From the NCBI RefSeq assembly GCF_031458255.1, contig NZ_JAVDYC010000001.1:1931001-1995000 (forward strand): 64,000 nt of DNA, read 5' to 3'. Of the stretch, positions 26,154-36,154 are shown in pieces. The DNA is from Catenuloplanes niger. GTDB lineage: Bacteria > Actinomycetota > Actinomycetes > Mycobacteriales > Micromonosporaceae. The position numbers and the translations under genes are program-made. Every line of letters starts with the position of its first letter. The first letter of the stretch is position 1. The notes beneath the pieces are model-generated. The model ran no database searches. It was not told where the DNA came from and worked only from the letters and a program-made list of their open reading frames with translations.

Positions 26154-26741
26154 ATGGAAGGCTTCGTAGTCGCATTCCTCGTCAGCTTCGGCGTCATCTT
26201 CGTCGCGGAGCTGGGCGACAAGTCGCAGCTGATGGCGATGACGTTCGCGCTGCGCTACCGCGCGTGGCCGGTGCTGCTCGGCATCACGATCGCCACCGCG
26301 GTCGTGCACCTCGCCTCGGTCGGCATCGGCTACGGCCTCGGTGCCGCGCTGCCGACCGGCTGGATCGCGCTGATCTCCGGCATCGCGTTCATCTTCTTCG
26401 GCGCGTGGACGCTGCGCGGCGACGCGCTGACCGACGACGAGAAGAAGAAGGCCGAGCGCTCGACCGGGTCCGCGGTGCTGGCGGTCGGCGTCGCGTTCTT
26501 CGTCGCGGAGCTGGGCGACAAGACCATGCTGGCCACGATCACGCTGGCCACCCGGTACGGCTGGTTCGGCACCTGGCTCGGCTCCACGCTCGGCATGGTG
26601 GCCGCGGACGCGCTCGCGATCGTGGTCGGCCGCCTGCTCGGCCGGCACCTGCCGGAGAAGGCCATCAAGATCGGTGCGGCCGTGCTGTTCGCGCTCTTCG
26701 GCGTGTGGATGATCGCCGAGGCCGTCGCGGAGCTCACCTGA
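26154..26741 (+). CDS. UPF0016/GDT1-family manganese (Ca/Mn) exporter
   Basis: A membrane protein of 195 residues with two copies of the family signature: FVAELGDKSQL near residue 20 and FVAELGDKTML near residue 120, the duplicated ExGD(K/R)(T/S) metal site. A short charged linker (DDEKKKAERS) separates the halves. ATG at 26154 (MEGFVVAFLVSFGVIFVAEL) follows GGAAGGG. The upstream Mn riboswitch suggests the gene is switched on when manganese is high, so that the protein expels Mn2+. Confidence 0.92.
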   Translation: MEGFVVAFLVSFGVIFVAELGDKSQLMAMTFALRYRAWPVLLGITIATAVVHLASVGIGYGLGAALPTGWIALISGIAFIFFGAWTLRGDALTDDEKKKAERSTGSAVLAVGVAFFVAELGDKTMLATITLATRYGWFGTWLGSTLGMVAADALAIVVGRLLGRHLPEKAIKIGAAVLFALFGVWMIAEAVAELT

Positions 26742-26802
26742 CCGGTGCCGGGCGTCGCCCAAGTCGTCCCGGTCGCCCCGGCGGCCCCGGACGGCGCCCG
26801 GC

Positions 26803-27873
26803 TCACCCGGCGAGGAAGCGGCTGTAGAACGCGGCCAGGTCGTCGCGCAGCCCGTCGGCCGAGTACCGGTCGCGGATGTGGTGGTACGCCAGGCGGCCCA
26901 TCGCCCGTACCCCCGCGGGGTCCTGGTCGTAGGTCTGCAGCGCCTGCTCCGCGCGCTTGGCGAAGGCGAGCACGTCGTCCTCCGGCACCGGCACGCTGAA
27001 CATCTCGTCGAAGAACTCGCGCCCGGCCAGCCCGGTGAAGCCGACCACGTAGGCGCCGCTGGCCATCGCCTCGGCCGGCGGCAGCCCGAACCCCTCGCGC
27101 TCGCTGAAGCTGAGGAAGATCGGGGCACCGCGCAGCAGTTCCGCGACGTGCGCCTCCGGTACGCCGTCGACCGGCACCAGTTCCCAGCCGGTGAGCGCGC
27201 CGCGCGCCCGCAGCAGGTGCAGCACCTGTTCCGCGTCGGCCCGGCGGCGGCGCGGCAGGTACGCGACGCGCCGGGCCGGGATCTCGTCGCGGTCGCCGGG
27301 GAAGAACAGGTCGGTGTCCACCACCACCCGCGCGCGCCCGACCGGCAGGTGCGGGAACGCGTACCGGAGGAACTCCTCGTTGTCCTCGGAGACCGCGAGC
27401 AGCGCCAGCACGTTCGGCACGCCGGCCAGCGGCGCGCCGGCCGGCGTGGAGTCGAACGGCTGCTGGTCGAACGTCCGGTACGCGTTCTGATTGAAGATCA
27501 CCTTGCGCAGTTCCGCGGGCAGGCGGCCGAGCGCCGGCCCGTACCACTCCGCCACGACCAGCAGGTCCGCCGGGGTGAGCACGGTGTCCGCCGCGGACTC
27601 CACGCGCGTGCTGTTGGCGAACCAGTCACACCGGAACCCACGCTCGTGGTGCAGCACGGCCGCCGCGGTGCCGGACTCGTTGAGCAGGTCCACGTGCCGG
27701 TAGATCTGGCGCAGCCCACCGCTCGGCCGCGGATTGTCCGGCGTCAGGTAGTAGACGGTCGGCGGCCGGCCGGGGACGGAGTCGGCGGTGCGCAACGCGG
27801 GTGGCTGCCGCACCTTCAGGTCGGACGCGCGCTGGACCGCGTGGGCCACCCGCCGTGCCGCGCCCATCACCAT
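26803..27873 (-). CDS. Glycosyltransferase (GT4-like)
   Basis: A protein of 356 residues in two Rossmann-like halves. The N-terminal half has YYLTPDNPRPSGGLRQIYRH, and the C-terminal half has the nucleotide-sugar motif SFSEREGFGLPPAEAMASG (EX7E type), typical of retaining group 1 transferases. There is no signal peptide. The acceptor is unknown. Start is ATG 27873 or the ATG two codons later; a GGGG lies eight bases before the first. The neighbouring glucosaminidase gene is separated by 35 bp and could be cotranscribed upstream of it. Confidence 0.85.
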   Translation of the reverse strand: MVMGAARRVAHAVQRASDLKVRQPPALRTADSVPGRPPTVYYLTPDNPRPSGGLRQIYRHVDLLNESGTAAAVLHHERGFRCDWFANSTRVESAADTVLTPADLLVVAEWYGPALGRLPAELRKVIFNQNAYRTFDQQPFDSTPAGAPLAGVPNVLALLAVSEDNEEFLRYAFPHLPVGRARVVVDTDLFFPGDRDEIPARRVAYLPRRRRADAEQVLHLLRARGALTGWELVPVDGVPEAHVAELLRGAPIFLSFSEREGFGLPPAEAMASGAYVVGFTGLAGREFFDEMFSVPVPEDDVLAFAKRAEQALQTYDQDPAGVRAMGRLAYHHIRDRYSADGLRDDLAAFYSRFLAG

Positions 27874-27908
27874 GCCGCCACCCCTTCGTCACCTCGGCCG
27901 CACCTCTG

Positions 27909-29000
27909 TCACTTCAGGTCGAACCGGGTGAGATCGTAGCGGCGCATGATGTTGATCAGGTTGTCCGCGTACGTCGGCGAGGTGGCGTACCCGGCCTTGT
28001 GGATCGCCCGGGCGAACCGCTCGGGCGCGTAGTCCCATTGGAACGCCGGCGCGTACCGCGGGTTCACGGTCAGGAAGCGGCCGTGGTCGACCATCGAGCC
28101 GGACGCGTTGCGGTACGCCCGGAACGACGCCCGGGTCCGGAAACAGGTCTTCTTGTTGCACTCGCTGGTCTCGTACGACCGGCAGCCGACCGCGATCCCG
28201 GCCGGCGAGCCGAAGCACTTGATCCCGAAGTAGTTGTGGTCGCGCCGGGTCAGCCCGCTGCCGCCCCACCCGGACTCCAGGATCGCCTGCGCGATCGTCA
28301 CGGACGCGGGCACGTTGTACCGCCGCATGCCCTCCTGGGCCGGGCCGGCGACGCGGGTGATGAACGCCTCCGGCGTGGCCGGCGGCACGGTCGGCGGGGC
28401 CTGCCCGCACCACGGCAGCGTCGGTGAGGACGGCCAGACCACGTTCGCGTCCGCCACGTACCCGCCCTCGGCCAGTTTGTTCCAGGCCGCGCTCCGCCGC
28501 TGGGTGCCGGCCACCGACTCGCCCCAGTCCTGGCAGACCACGTGCAACGACTCGCCGTTCCTGATCTTCCGGAGTTCCCGGCCGCCGGTGTTGGAGACGG
28601 ACCGGACGTTGAGTCCCGGCGCGTCACCGGGCCGCGCGATCGGCACGGTCGCGGCGGTCGGACCGCACCAGGCGACGTGCGGCCGCTCCGGTGTCCACCG
28701 CACGTAGGCGTCGGAGACGTATCCCCCGCCGGTCAGGCGCAGCCAGTACGGGCTGTTCCGGACGCCGCCCGCGACCTGCTCACCGAAGACCTGGCAGCTG
28801 ACGGTGATCGCGGCGCCGTTCGCCAGCGCGCCGACCTTCCGGTGCGCGCTCGACCCGCCGGAGCGGACGTTGAGCGGCGTGTCCGGGCTGTGCACGGTGC
28901 TGCTGACCGTGGCGCCGAGCGCCTCGACCGGCGCGCCGCCGAGCGCGGCCACCGTACCGGCCACGGCCAGTGCGACCGGGCCGACCGTGCGTATGCTCAC
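27909..29000 (-). CDS. Secreted glucosaminidase with SH3-like repeats
   Basis: GTG at 29000 begins a signal peptide (VSIRTVGPVALAVAGTVAAL...AALGA). Two SH3b-like cell-wall binding repeats follow, each with a LNVRS...G...C..WGE pattern. The C-terminal 160 residues are a mannosyl-glycoprotein endo-N-acetylglucosaminidase (FlgJ-like) domain: PASVTIAQAILESGWGGSGL contains the catalytic glutamate, then NYFGIKCFG. It should cut peptidoglycan during growth or spore processes. The 363 residues contain paired cysteines expected to form disulfides outside the cell. Confidence 0.9.
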   Translation of the reverse strand: MSIRTVGPVALAVAGTVAALGGAPVEALGATVSSTVHSPDTPLNVRSGGSSAHRKVGALANGAAITVSCQVFGEQVAGGVRNSPYWLRLTGGGYVSDAYVRWTPERPHVAWCGPTAATVPIARPGDAPGLNVRSVSNTGGRELRKIRNGESLHVVCQDWGESVAGTQRRSAAWNKLAEGGYVADANVVWPSSPTLPWCGQAPPTVPPATPEAFITRVAGPAQEGMRRYNVPASVTIAQAILESGWGGSGLTRRDHNYFGIKCFGSPAGIAVGCRSYETSECNKKTCFRTRASFRAYRNASGSMVDHGRFLTVNPRYAPAFQWDYAPERFARAIHKAGYATSPTYADNLINIMRRYDLTRFDLK

Positions 29001-29161
29001 CGTTCCCCGGTTGCGGGCCCTTCTCCGATGCCGCCCGCCACCCGTTCGCAGGTGGCGAGCCGCGGAACCGCTGCGCATGCCGGTTCCCCCTTCCCGACAT
29101 AGACGAATCCGCCACCGAGCGTAAGCGCCTATTCGGGTGACAAGAGGGGAAATTCCGGAAA

Positions 29162-30796
29162 TCAGCTCTTGATCTCGACGGGCAGATACAGCGCGGAGCG
29201 GCGTACCCCATCGTGGAAGATCTCGCGCTCCGCGGACCGCAGCGCCACCGCGGCACCCAGCGGCTCACCGGTGCCCGGGTTGCGCGACCAACGCGGATGC
29301 GCACCGCCGCTGACCTGCACGCGCAGCCGGTGACCGGCGCGGAACACGTGCCCGATCGGCCACAGCGGCACGGTCACCCGGGTCACCCCGTCCGCGTCCT
29401 CGTCGAAGCGGCCCGGCTCGACCCGCACCAGCCCGTCACAGACGTTCCGGGACACGCCCGCCCGATCCACCTCACACACCCTGACGAACACATCACGGTA
29501 CGGATTGGAGCTGCGGTCCCAGATCTCCGCGTGCACCGGCCCGATCGCGGTCAGGTCGTGCTCCAGCGGCGCGCCGGTGTAGGTGAGGACGTCGGGCCGC
29601 GCCTCCAGCGGCGCGTTGTCCACCGGCCCGGACCGGTGCGCCATCAGCACCGGACCGCCGATCGACGGCGTCGGGTCCGCCGGGTCGTAGGTGAACGTGT
29701 CCGGCGCGCTCTCCCCGGCCGGCGCCGCGCCCAACTCCCGATCCGGCCGCAGGTACCAGGCGGTGGCGCGGTAGGACGGCGGCCAGCTGTCCCGGTGGCC
29801 GCCGCGGCCGGTCAGCGTGACGTCGACCGTCCCACCGGGCGGCGGCGTGCCCGCGCCGGTCAGGTGCCCGGTCAGGAACGACACGCCGACCCGGACCGTG
29901 GCCGCGAACAGTCCCAGGCTGCCGTGCGTCCACGGCCCGACCGTCAGGCTCGGCCGGTGCCCGGCCCCGTGCAGCACCGCGAAGTCGTCCAGCTGGGCCG
30001 GCAGGAAGATGTCGTGCCAGCCGGCCACCATCATCACCGGCGCGCTCACCTCGGCCAGCCGCTCGCCGAACACCCGGTCCCGCCAGTACTCCGCGCCGGC
30101 CGTGTGCTCGGCCAGCCACTGCTGGAAGAACGGCACCGTGCCGCCGGTCGCCACCCGGTCCGCCTCGGACAGCGGCAGGTGCGCGAACCCGGCAGCCAGC
30201 CGCGGCTGGCCCCGGCGCAGCTCGACCAGGCGGGCCAGCGCGGGGTCGGTCTGCGCCTCCAGCAGCTCGGTCCAGGTCAGCACCGTGTCCAGCGAGAACG
30301 CCTCGCCCGCGTAGGTGAGGTCGCGCATCGCGGCCGTGGTCACCACCGCGACCACGGCCGCCAGGTCCGGCGCCGCGTCGGCCGCGATCGCCCAGTGCGC
30401 GGCGCCCTGGTAGCTGACGCCGATCAGGCCGAGGCGGCCCGCGTACCACGGCTGACGGCGCAGCCAGGCCAGCGTGTCCAGGCCGTCGTCACGTTCGTGG
30501 ATCAGCGGCTCGAACCGGCCGCCCGAACCGAAGGTGCCGCGACACGACTGGACCACCGCGTGCACGCCACGCTCGGCCAGCAGCCGGCCGAGCAGCGCCA
30601 CCACCGTGCCCCGGCCGTACGGCGACCGGATCAGCACTGCCGGCCCGTCGTGACCGGGCGAGTAGTGGTCGGTGCGCAGGATGACACCATCACGGGCCCG
30701 CACCGACAGATCGCGTCTCACCCCGACCGCGCGCCGCACCGGCCTGGGCAGGCCCAGCCCGGTCCCCAGCACCGCCGTCACCACCGACTCGAGCAC
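29162..30796 (-). CDS. CocE/NonD-type alpha/beta hydrolase (X-Pro dipeptidyl-peptidase family)
   Basis: A protein of 544 residues. The N-terminal hydrolase core has the nucleophile in GVSYQGAAHW, preceded by VVQSCRGTFGSGG. A histidine in GPWTHGSLG is the likely third catalytic residue. The C-terminal half is the jelly-roll domain of the family (ENPY-like SSNPYRDVFVRV). GTG at 30796 has GGAGG six bases upstream; an open extension to 31012 is shadow of the DedA gene. Substrate unclear: esters, acylated amino acids and dipeptides are all known in the family. Confidence 0.88.
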   Translation of the reverse strand: MLESVVTAVLGTGLGLPRPVRRAVGVRRDLSVRARDGVILRTDHYSPGHDGPAVLIRSPYGRGTVVALLGRLLAERGVHAVVQSCRGTFGSGGRFEPLIHERDDGLDTLAWLRRQPWYAGRLGLIGVSYQGAAHWAIAADAAPDLAAVVAVVTTAAMRDLTYAGEAFSLDTVLTWTELLEAQTDPALARLVELRRGQPRLAAGFAHLPLSEADRVATGGTVPFFQQWLAEHTAGAEYWRDRVFGERLAEVSAPVMMVAGWHDIFLPAQLDDFAVLHGAGHRPSLTVGPWTHGSLGLFAATVRVGVSFLTGHLTGAGTPPPGGTVDVTLTGRGGHRDSWPPSYRATAWYLRPDRELGAAPAGESAPDTFTYDPADPTPSIGGPVLMAHRSGPVDNAPLEARPDVLTYTGAPLEHDLTAIGPVHAEIWDRSSNPYRDVFVRVCEVDRAGVSRNVCDGLVRVEPGRFDEDADGVTRVTVPLWPIGHVFRAGHRLRVQVSGGAHPRWSRNPGTGEPLGAAVALRSAEREIFHDGVRRSALYLPVEIKS

Positions 30797-30824
30797 CCCG
30801 AACCTCCGATCGTCCGCGGGCTGT

Positions 30825-31472
30825 TTACCCAGCCGAGCCGGATTCTCCCGTGCGGGCCGGCGACGGCACACGCCGCCGCAGCGCCCGGACGACCAGCAGC
30901 GCGCCCACCCCGATCCCGGCCACGGCCAGCACCGCGCCGGTCGCGCCGCCGAGGACCGCGGACATCCGCCGGTACGACTCGCCGGCCAGGTAACCGGCCA
31001 CGACCGAGACACCGACCCAGCTGACCACGCCCGCGAGATTCCAGGGCAGGAAACGGCGGTACGGCAGGCCGCTGCTCCCGGCCAGCCGCGGCGCGAGCGT
31101 GCGCACGAACGCCACCCAGCGCACCGGCAGCATCGCCCGGGCGCCGTGCCGGGTCATCAGCGCGTCCGCTCGGGCCCACCGCGCGGCGCCGACCCGCCGG
31201 CCCAGCGCCCCCGCCCGCAGCCGGGGCCCGTACCGGCGCCCGGACCGGAACGCCAGCGAGTCACCCGCCGCGGCCGCCGTGATCATCACCACCAGCGCGA
31301 CGCCGAGATGCAGCCGGTCCTGGAACGCCAGGAATCCGACAAGCAGCAGCGTCGCCTCGGCCGGCACGGTCAGGCCGACCAGCGACGCGGTCTCCAGCAG
31401 CACCAGCCCGGCCGCGACCAGGTAGATCAGCGTGGGCGGCAGGTCGGACAGCCGCTCTACCAGGCCTTCCAC
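30825..31472 (-). CDS. DedA-family membrane protein
   Basis: A protein of 215 residues with about five membrane segments. Motifs VPAEATLLLVGFLA, AAAGDSLAFRSGRRYG and the basic RWVAFVRTLAPRLAG match the DedA core, where the arginines are essential for lipid-phosphate transport. GTG at 31472 (VEGLVERLSDLPPTLIYLV) has a GGGGG upstream and gives the family-typical N terminus; an ATG at 31505 would add 11 residues. It ends 28 bp before the CocE-like gene and may be cotranscribed with it. Confidence 0.87.
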   Translation of the reverse strand: MEGLVERLSDLPPTLIYLVAAGLVLLETASLVGLTVPAEATLLLVGFLAFQDRLHLGVALVVMITAAAAGDSLAFRSGRRYGPRLRAGALGRRVGAARWARADALMTRHGARAMLPVRWVAFVRTLAPRLAGSSGLPYRRFLPWNLAGVVSWVGVSVVAGYLAGESYRRMSAVLGGATGAVLAVAGIGVGALLVVRALRRRVPSPARTGESGSAG

Positions 31473-31580
31473 GGCACCCCCGAGGTCATCCGGACAGCAT
31501 CGCAAGACTCAGTTGTCACACTCGACTCGGGATCGACCCCCGATTAGGCGATTGGATCGCAGGTTGGGGACACTAAAGGT

Positions 31581-33446
<1,866 letters not shown>

Positions 33447-33483
33447 CCTCCCGCCCACCGGGCGGCAGCCCGGTCGCGGCGAG

Positions 33484-33527
33484 CCAGGCGTCGTGCATGC
33501 CGTTCCCACGGCGTGCACGACGCCTGG
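33484..33527 (+). terminator. typA terminator hairpin 1
   Basis: ccaggcgtcgtgca and tgcacgacgcctgg form a perfect 14-bp stem with a nested GCCG/CGGC, 38 nt past the typA stop. Confidence 0.75.
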
Positions 33528-33588
33528 ATCACGAGAGGGCCGGCGCGGACCCGGTCACCGCGGCACCGCCCGCGCCGCACCGCACCAC

Positions 33589-33640
33589 GACGAAAGCGCC
33601 CCGCTCACCGATCTCCGGCGAGCGGGGCGCTTTTCGTCGT
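33589..33640. terminator. Second strong hairpin after typA
   Basis: cgacgaaagcgccccgctc pairs with gagcggggcgcttttcgtcg with one bulged T. It carries A and T runs on the two sides, so it could work in both directions. Confidence 0.65.
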
Positions 33641-33660
33641 TCGTAGGCGACCATCCGCGC

Positions 33661-33858
33661 GTTCGTGGGGCGATCACCGCGTGCTCGCCGGAACCACCAC
33701 GCGTTCGTGGCGACCACCGCGTTTGTGGCGACCACCGCACGCTCGTGGCGACCACCGCGTGTTCGTGGCGACCACCGCACGCTCGTGGTGAGCACCACGC
33801 GCTTGTGGCTAGCCCTGCGGGGTTTGTGGCGAGCACCGCGGGTTTGTGGTGACCACCC
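33661..33858. repeat. Degenerate tandem array, 20-bp period (array B)
   Basis: About ten units resembling gcgttcgtggcgaccaccgc; spacing is 20 bp except for one 18-bp and one 21-bp unit. The units differ by several substitutions, so the array is older than arrays A and C. It sits between typA and the terC-side dispersed repeat. There are no unique spacers, so it is not a CRISPR array. Confidence 0.85.
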
Positions 33859-33865
33859 GCGGATC

Positions 33866-33938
33866 CGGCAGGGAGGCCGCCCGCGGCCGACCGGTGCCCG
33901 CGGGAGCATGCGGGCCGAAACCGGCCGGGAGCGGGAAA
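33866..33938 (-). repeat. Dispersed 72-bp intergenic repeat, copy 4
   Basis: Reverse-strand copy whose TTCCCGCTCCCGGCC head starts about ten bases after the TerC stop codon, in the sense direction of that gene. The core CGCATGCTCCCGCGGGCACC is intact and the tail is the GGTCGGCCGCGGG subtype. Confidence 0.88.
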
Positions 33939-33947
33939 ATCCGGTCG

Positions 33948-34979
33948 TTATGCCTTGAGAACCGGCTCGTCGGTCGACTCTGCGGCCTTGCGACGGGCCT
34001 CCTTGCGCTCGTCGGCCGCGGTCTTGACCAGGCTGGCGACGGTGGCGATGACCAGCGTGCCGAGGATGACGACCAGGGAGAGCCAGATCGGGATCGTCGG
34101 GGCCCACTCGATGTGCTCGCCACCGTTGATGAACGGCAGGTTGTTCTCGTGGAGCGCCTCGAGGACCAGCTTGACGCCGATGAACGCGAGGATGATCGCC
34201 AGGCCCTTGGAGAGGTAGACCAGGCGCTCGATCAGGTTGCCGAGCAGGAAGTAGAGCTGGACCAGGCCCATCAGCGCGAACACGTTCGCGGTGAAGACCA
34301 GGTAGGGCTCCTGCGTGATGCCGAAGATCGCGGGAATCGAGTCCAGCGCGAAGATCAGGTCGGTGGTGCCGATCGCGATCATGACGATCAGCATCGGCGT
34401 GAACATGCGGCGGCCGGCGAGCACCGTGGTCAGGCGGGCGCCGTCGAAGTTCGGCGAGATCGGCAGCGCGCGGCGGCTCCACCGGATCAGCACGTTCTCC
34501 TTGAAATCCTCGGCCTCCTCGTCGAGCCCCTCCCGCGCGAAGTTGATCGCGGTGTAGATGAGGAACGCGCCGAAGATGTAGAAGACCCAGGAGAACTGCG
34601 TGATCAGCGCGGCACCGGCGGCGATGAACGCACCGCGCATGACCAGCGCCAGGATGATGCCGACGAGCAGCACCGTCTGCTGGTACTGCCGGGGCACCGC
34701 GAAGCGGCCCATGATGACCACGAAGACGAACAGGTTGTCGGCGGACAGGCTGTACTCCGTGAGCCAGCCCGTGTAGAACTGCCCGGCGTAGGACGGCCCG
34801 GCGAAGAGCCAGACGCCGACGCCGAAGAGCAGTGCCAGCCCGATGTAGATGCTGACCCAGATCCCGGACTCGCGCGGGGAGGGTTCGTGCGGGCGGCGCC
34901 CGATCACGACGAGATCGATGATCAGCACGACGGCCATCGCGGCCAGCGTGACGGCCCAGACCCAGGCGGGTACGTTCAA
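33948..34979 (-). CDS. TerC/Alx-family membrane metal exporter
   Basis: A protein of 343 residues with about eight membrane helices. Conserved acidic motifs are STDN-type LSADNLFVFVVI and TDLIFALDSIPAIFG, which line the metal path in TerC/Alx proteins. The start is the TTG at 34979 (NVPAWVWAVTLAAM), with GGAGG six bases upstream; an upstream open frame lacks any ribosome site. A yybP-ykoY manganese riboswitch precedes it, so Mn2+ export is the likely role despite the tellurium-resistance name. Confidence 0.93.
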   Translation of the reverse strand: MNVPAWVWAVTLAAMAVVLIIDLVVIGRRPHEPSPRESGIWVSIYIGLALLFGVGVWLFAGPSYAGQFYTGWLTEYSLSADNLFVFVVIMGRFAVPRQYQQTVLLVGIILALVMRGAFIAAGAALITQFSWVFYIFGAFLIYTAINFAREGLDEEAEDFKENVLIRWSRRALPISPNFDGARLTTVLAGRRMFTPMLIVMIAIGTTDLIFALDSIPAIFGITQEPYLVFTANVFALMGLVQLYFLLGNLIERLVYLSKGLAIILAFIGVKLVLEALHENNLPFINGGEHIEWAPTIPIWLSLVVILGTLVIATVASLVKTAADERKEARRKAAESTDEPVLKA

Positions 34980-35020
34980 CGGAATCCTCCGGCAGACACA
35001 GCACTTCGCCGCAGCGGCCA

Positions 35021-35041
35021 CTTCTTACCTGAAGTAAGAAG
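35021..35041 (-). promoter_or_regulatory. Palindromic hairpin between riboswitch and terC
   Basis: CTTCTTAC-CTGAA-GTAAGAAG: a perfect 8-bp stem, 41 nt upstream of the TTG start and 37 nt downstream of the aptamer. It is A/T-rich against the GC background and may be the expression platform or a transcription factor site. Confidence 0.5.
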
Positions 35042-35078
35042 ATACCCACTCACGGCTATGCGCACTCGTATGTGACTG

Positions 35079-35200
35079 TCCGGAGGTCTCTTCCGCCACG
35101 GGATGGCATGGTCCGTGACCGACGGCGCCGGGAGTCCACCCGTCTCCGGGTTTCCGCCGTGCTGACGACACCGCCGTAAGGGGAATACTCCCCTCCTTCG
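35079..35200 (-). ncRNA. yybP-ykoY manganese riboswitch upstream of terC
   Basis: On the minus strand the aptamer reads CGAAGGAGGGGAGTATTCCC, then GGTGTCGTCAGCACGGCGG, a GC-rich variable arm, GTCGGTCACGGACC and closing GTGGCGGAAGAGACCTCCGG. These blocks match the actinobacterial yybP-ykoY form that precedes TerC genes. Its sequence differs clearly from the copy at 25957, so this is not a recent duplication. Confidence 0.85.
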
Positions 35201-35351
35201 GGCGCAATTGTGCCTCATTCCGGTGACGCCGGGAACGGGGACCCGCAGTGCCGCTCGACACGCTCCGGGATCCGAGGTTCGCCCCGCTCCGTCACGCCGC
35301 CTCGGTCATCCTAGGAGGCTAGGTGCATTTCGGTCGTGCGAGACTGCCGGC

Positions 35352-35645
35352 ATGGTTCTTGAGGTTGCGTTGATCGACGTCGTGCCCGGGCACGAGGACG
35401 CGTTCGCGGCTGCGTACGCGAAGGGGCACCCGATCCTGGCCGGCGCGCCCGGCTGCCGCTCCGTGCGGATGACCCGGGGCATCGAGACGCCGGACCGGTT
35501 CGTGCTGCTGGTCGAGTGGGACTCGGTGGCCGCGCACGAGGAGAACTTCCGCGCCACGGACCGCTTCGGTCAGTGGCGGGCGCTGATCGGGCCGTTCTTC
35601 GCCGGACCGCCGCGGGTCGAGCACTTCACCGACGTCCCGGCCTGA
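35352..35645 (+). CDS. ABM-domain (antibiotic biosynthesis monooxygenase-like) protein
   Basis: A protein of 97 residues covering one dimeric alpha-beta barrel domain: MVLEVALIDVVPGHEDAFAA, then GCRSVRMTRGIETPDRFVLL and WDSVAAHEENFRATDRFGQW. Such small proteins are oxygenases, quinone or heme handlers, or structural dimers; the catalytic type cannot be read here. The ATG at 35352 has no good ribosome site; an AGGAGG 35 bp earlier is not in frame with a start. A 20-bp-period array begins 96 bp past the stop. Confidence 0.8.
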   Translation: MVLEVALIDVVPGHEDAFAAAYAKGHPILAGAPGCRSVRMTRGIETPDRFVLLVEWDSVAAHEENFRATDRFGQWRALIGPFFAGPPRVEHFTDVPA

Positions 35646-35740
35646 TCCGACCCACCCGCTCGCGCCGGATGCGCCGGTCGCATTCGACATTGCCGGCCGC
35701 GTCCGACACCGCTAGCTGCGTGCGACAACGCCGGCCCCGT

Positions 35741-35910
35741 CCGGCAGCGCCAGCGTGCGTCCGGCGACGCCAGCGTGCGTCCGGCGACGCCAGCGTGCGT
35801 CCGGCGACGCCAGCGTGCGTCCGGCGACGCCAGCGTGCGTCCGGCGACGCCAGCGTGCGTCCGGCGACGCCAGCGTGCGTCCGGCGACGCCAGCGTGCGT
35901 CCGGCGACGC
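35741..35910. repeat. Tandem array, 20-bp period (array C)
   Basis: Unit ccggcgacgccagcgtgcgt: one variant copy at 35741, seven perfect copies from 35761 to 35900 and a partial copy at 35901. Near-identity implies recent expansion. It lies between the convergent ABM and DUF397 genes. Confidence 0.95.
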
Positions 35911-35920
35911 CGGCCACGGA

Positions 35921-35954
35921 GAGAGCCGGTCCCCCTGCCAGGGGCCCGGCTCTC
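35921..35954 (-). terminator. Terminator of the XRE-DUF397 operon
   Basis: gagagccgg pairs with ccggctctc around a C/G-rich loop that can pair further (CCCCTG/CAGGGG). It begins 12 nt past the DUF397 stop on the minus strand. Confidence 0.65.
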
Positions 35955-35966
35955 CGCTTGTGCTGG

Positions 35967-36143
35967 TCAGCCCTTGATCCGCGCTACGAACGCCCGCCAG
36001 GCCGGCCCCGCGAACCGGAGCCGGGGCCCAGGGTCCTTGGAGTCCCGGACCGCGATCGTTCCCGCGCTCGCCGCGACCTCGACACAGTTGCCGTTCGCGT
36101 GGCTACGGCTGCTCTTCACCCAGCCAGTTCGACGTGCTCCCAT
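35967..36143 (-). CDS. DUF397 protein
   Basis: A protein of 58 residues with the canonical opening TGWVKSSRSHANGNCVEVA and ending RDSKDPGPRLRFAGPAWRAF. DUF397 proteins are small partners of XRE-DUF5753 regulators in actinomycetes, the BldB-like group linked to development and antibiotic control. ATG at 36143 has GGAGG immediately upstream. It lies 11 bp after the regulator gene, a standard operon pair. Confidence 0.92.
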   Translation of the reverse strand: MGARRTGWVKSSRSHANGNCVEVAASAGTIAVRDSKDPGPRLRFAGPAWRAFVARIKG

Positions 36144-36154
36144 CGCCCTCCGTA

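Noticed and set aside
33661-33858. CRISPR array (a plus-strand frame reads DHPRVRG-like motifs often seen in mistranslated CRISPR repeats)
   Set aside because: Repeats are contiguous at about 20 bp with no unique spacers and no cas genes nearby; it is a degenerate tandem array.
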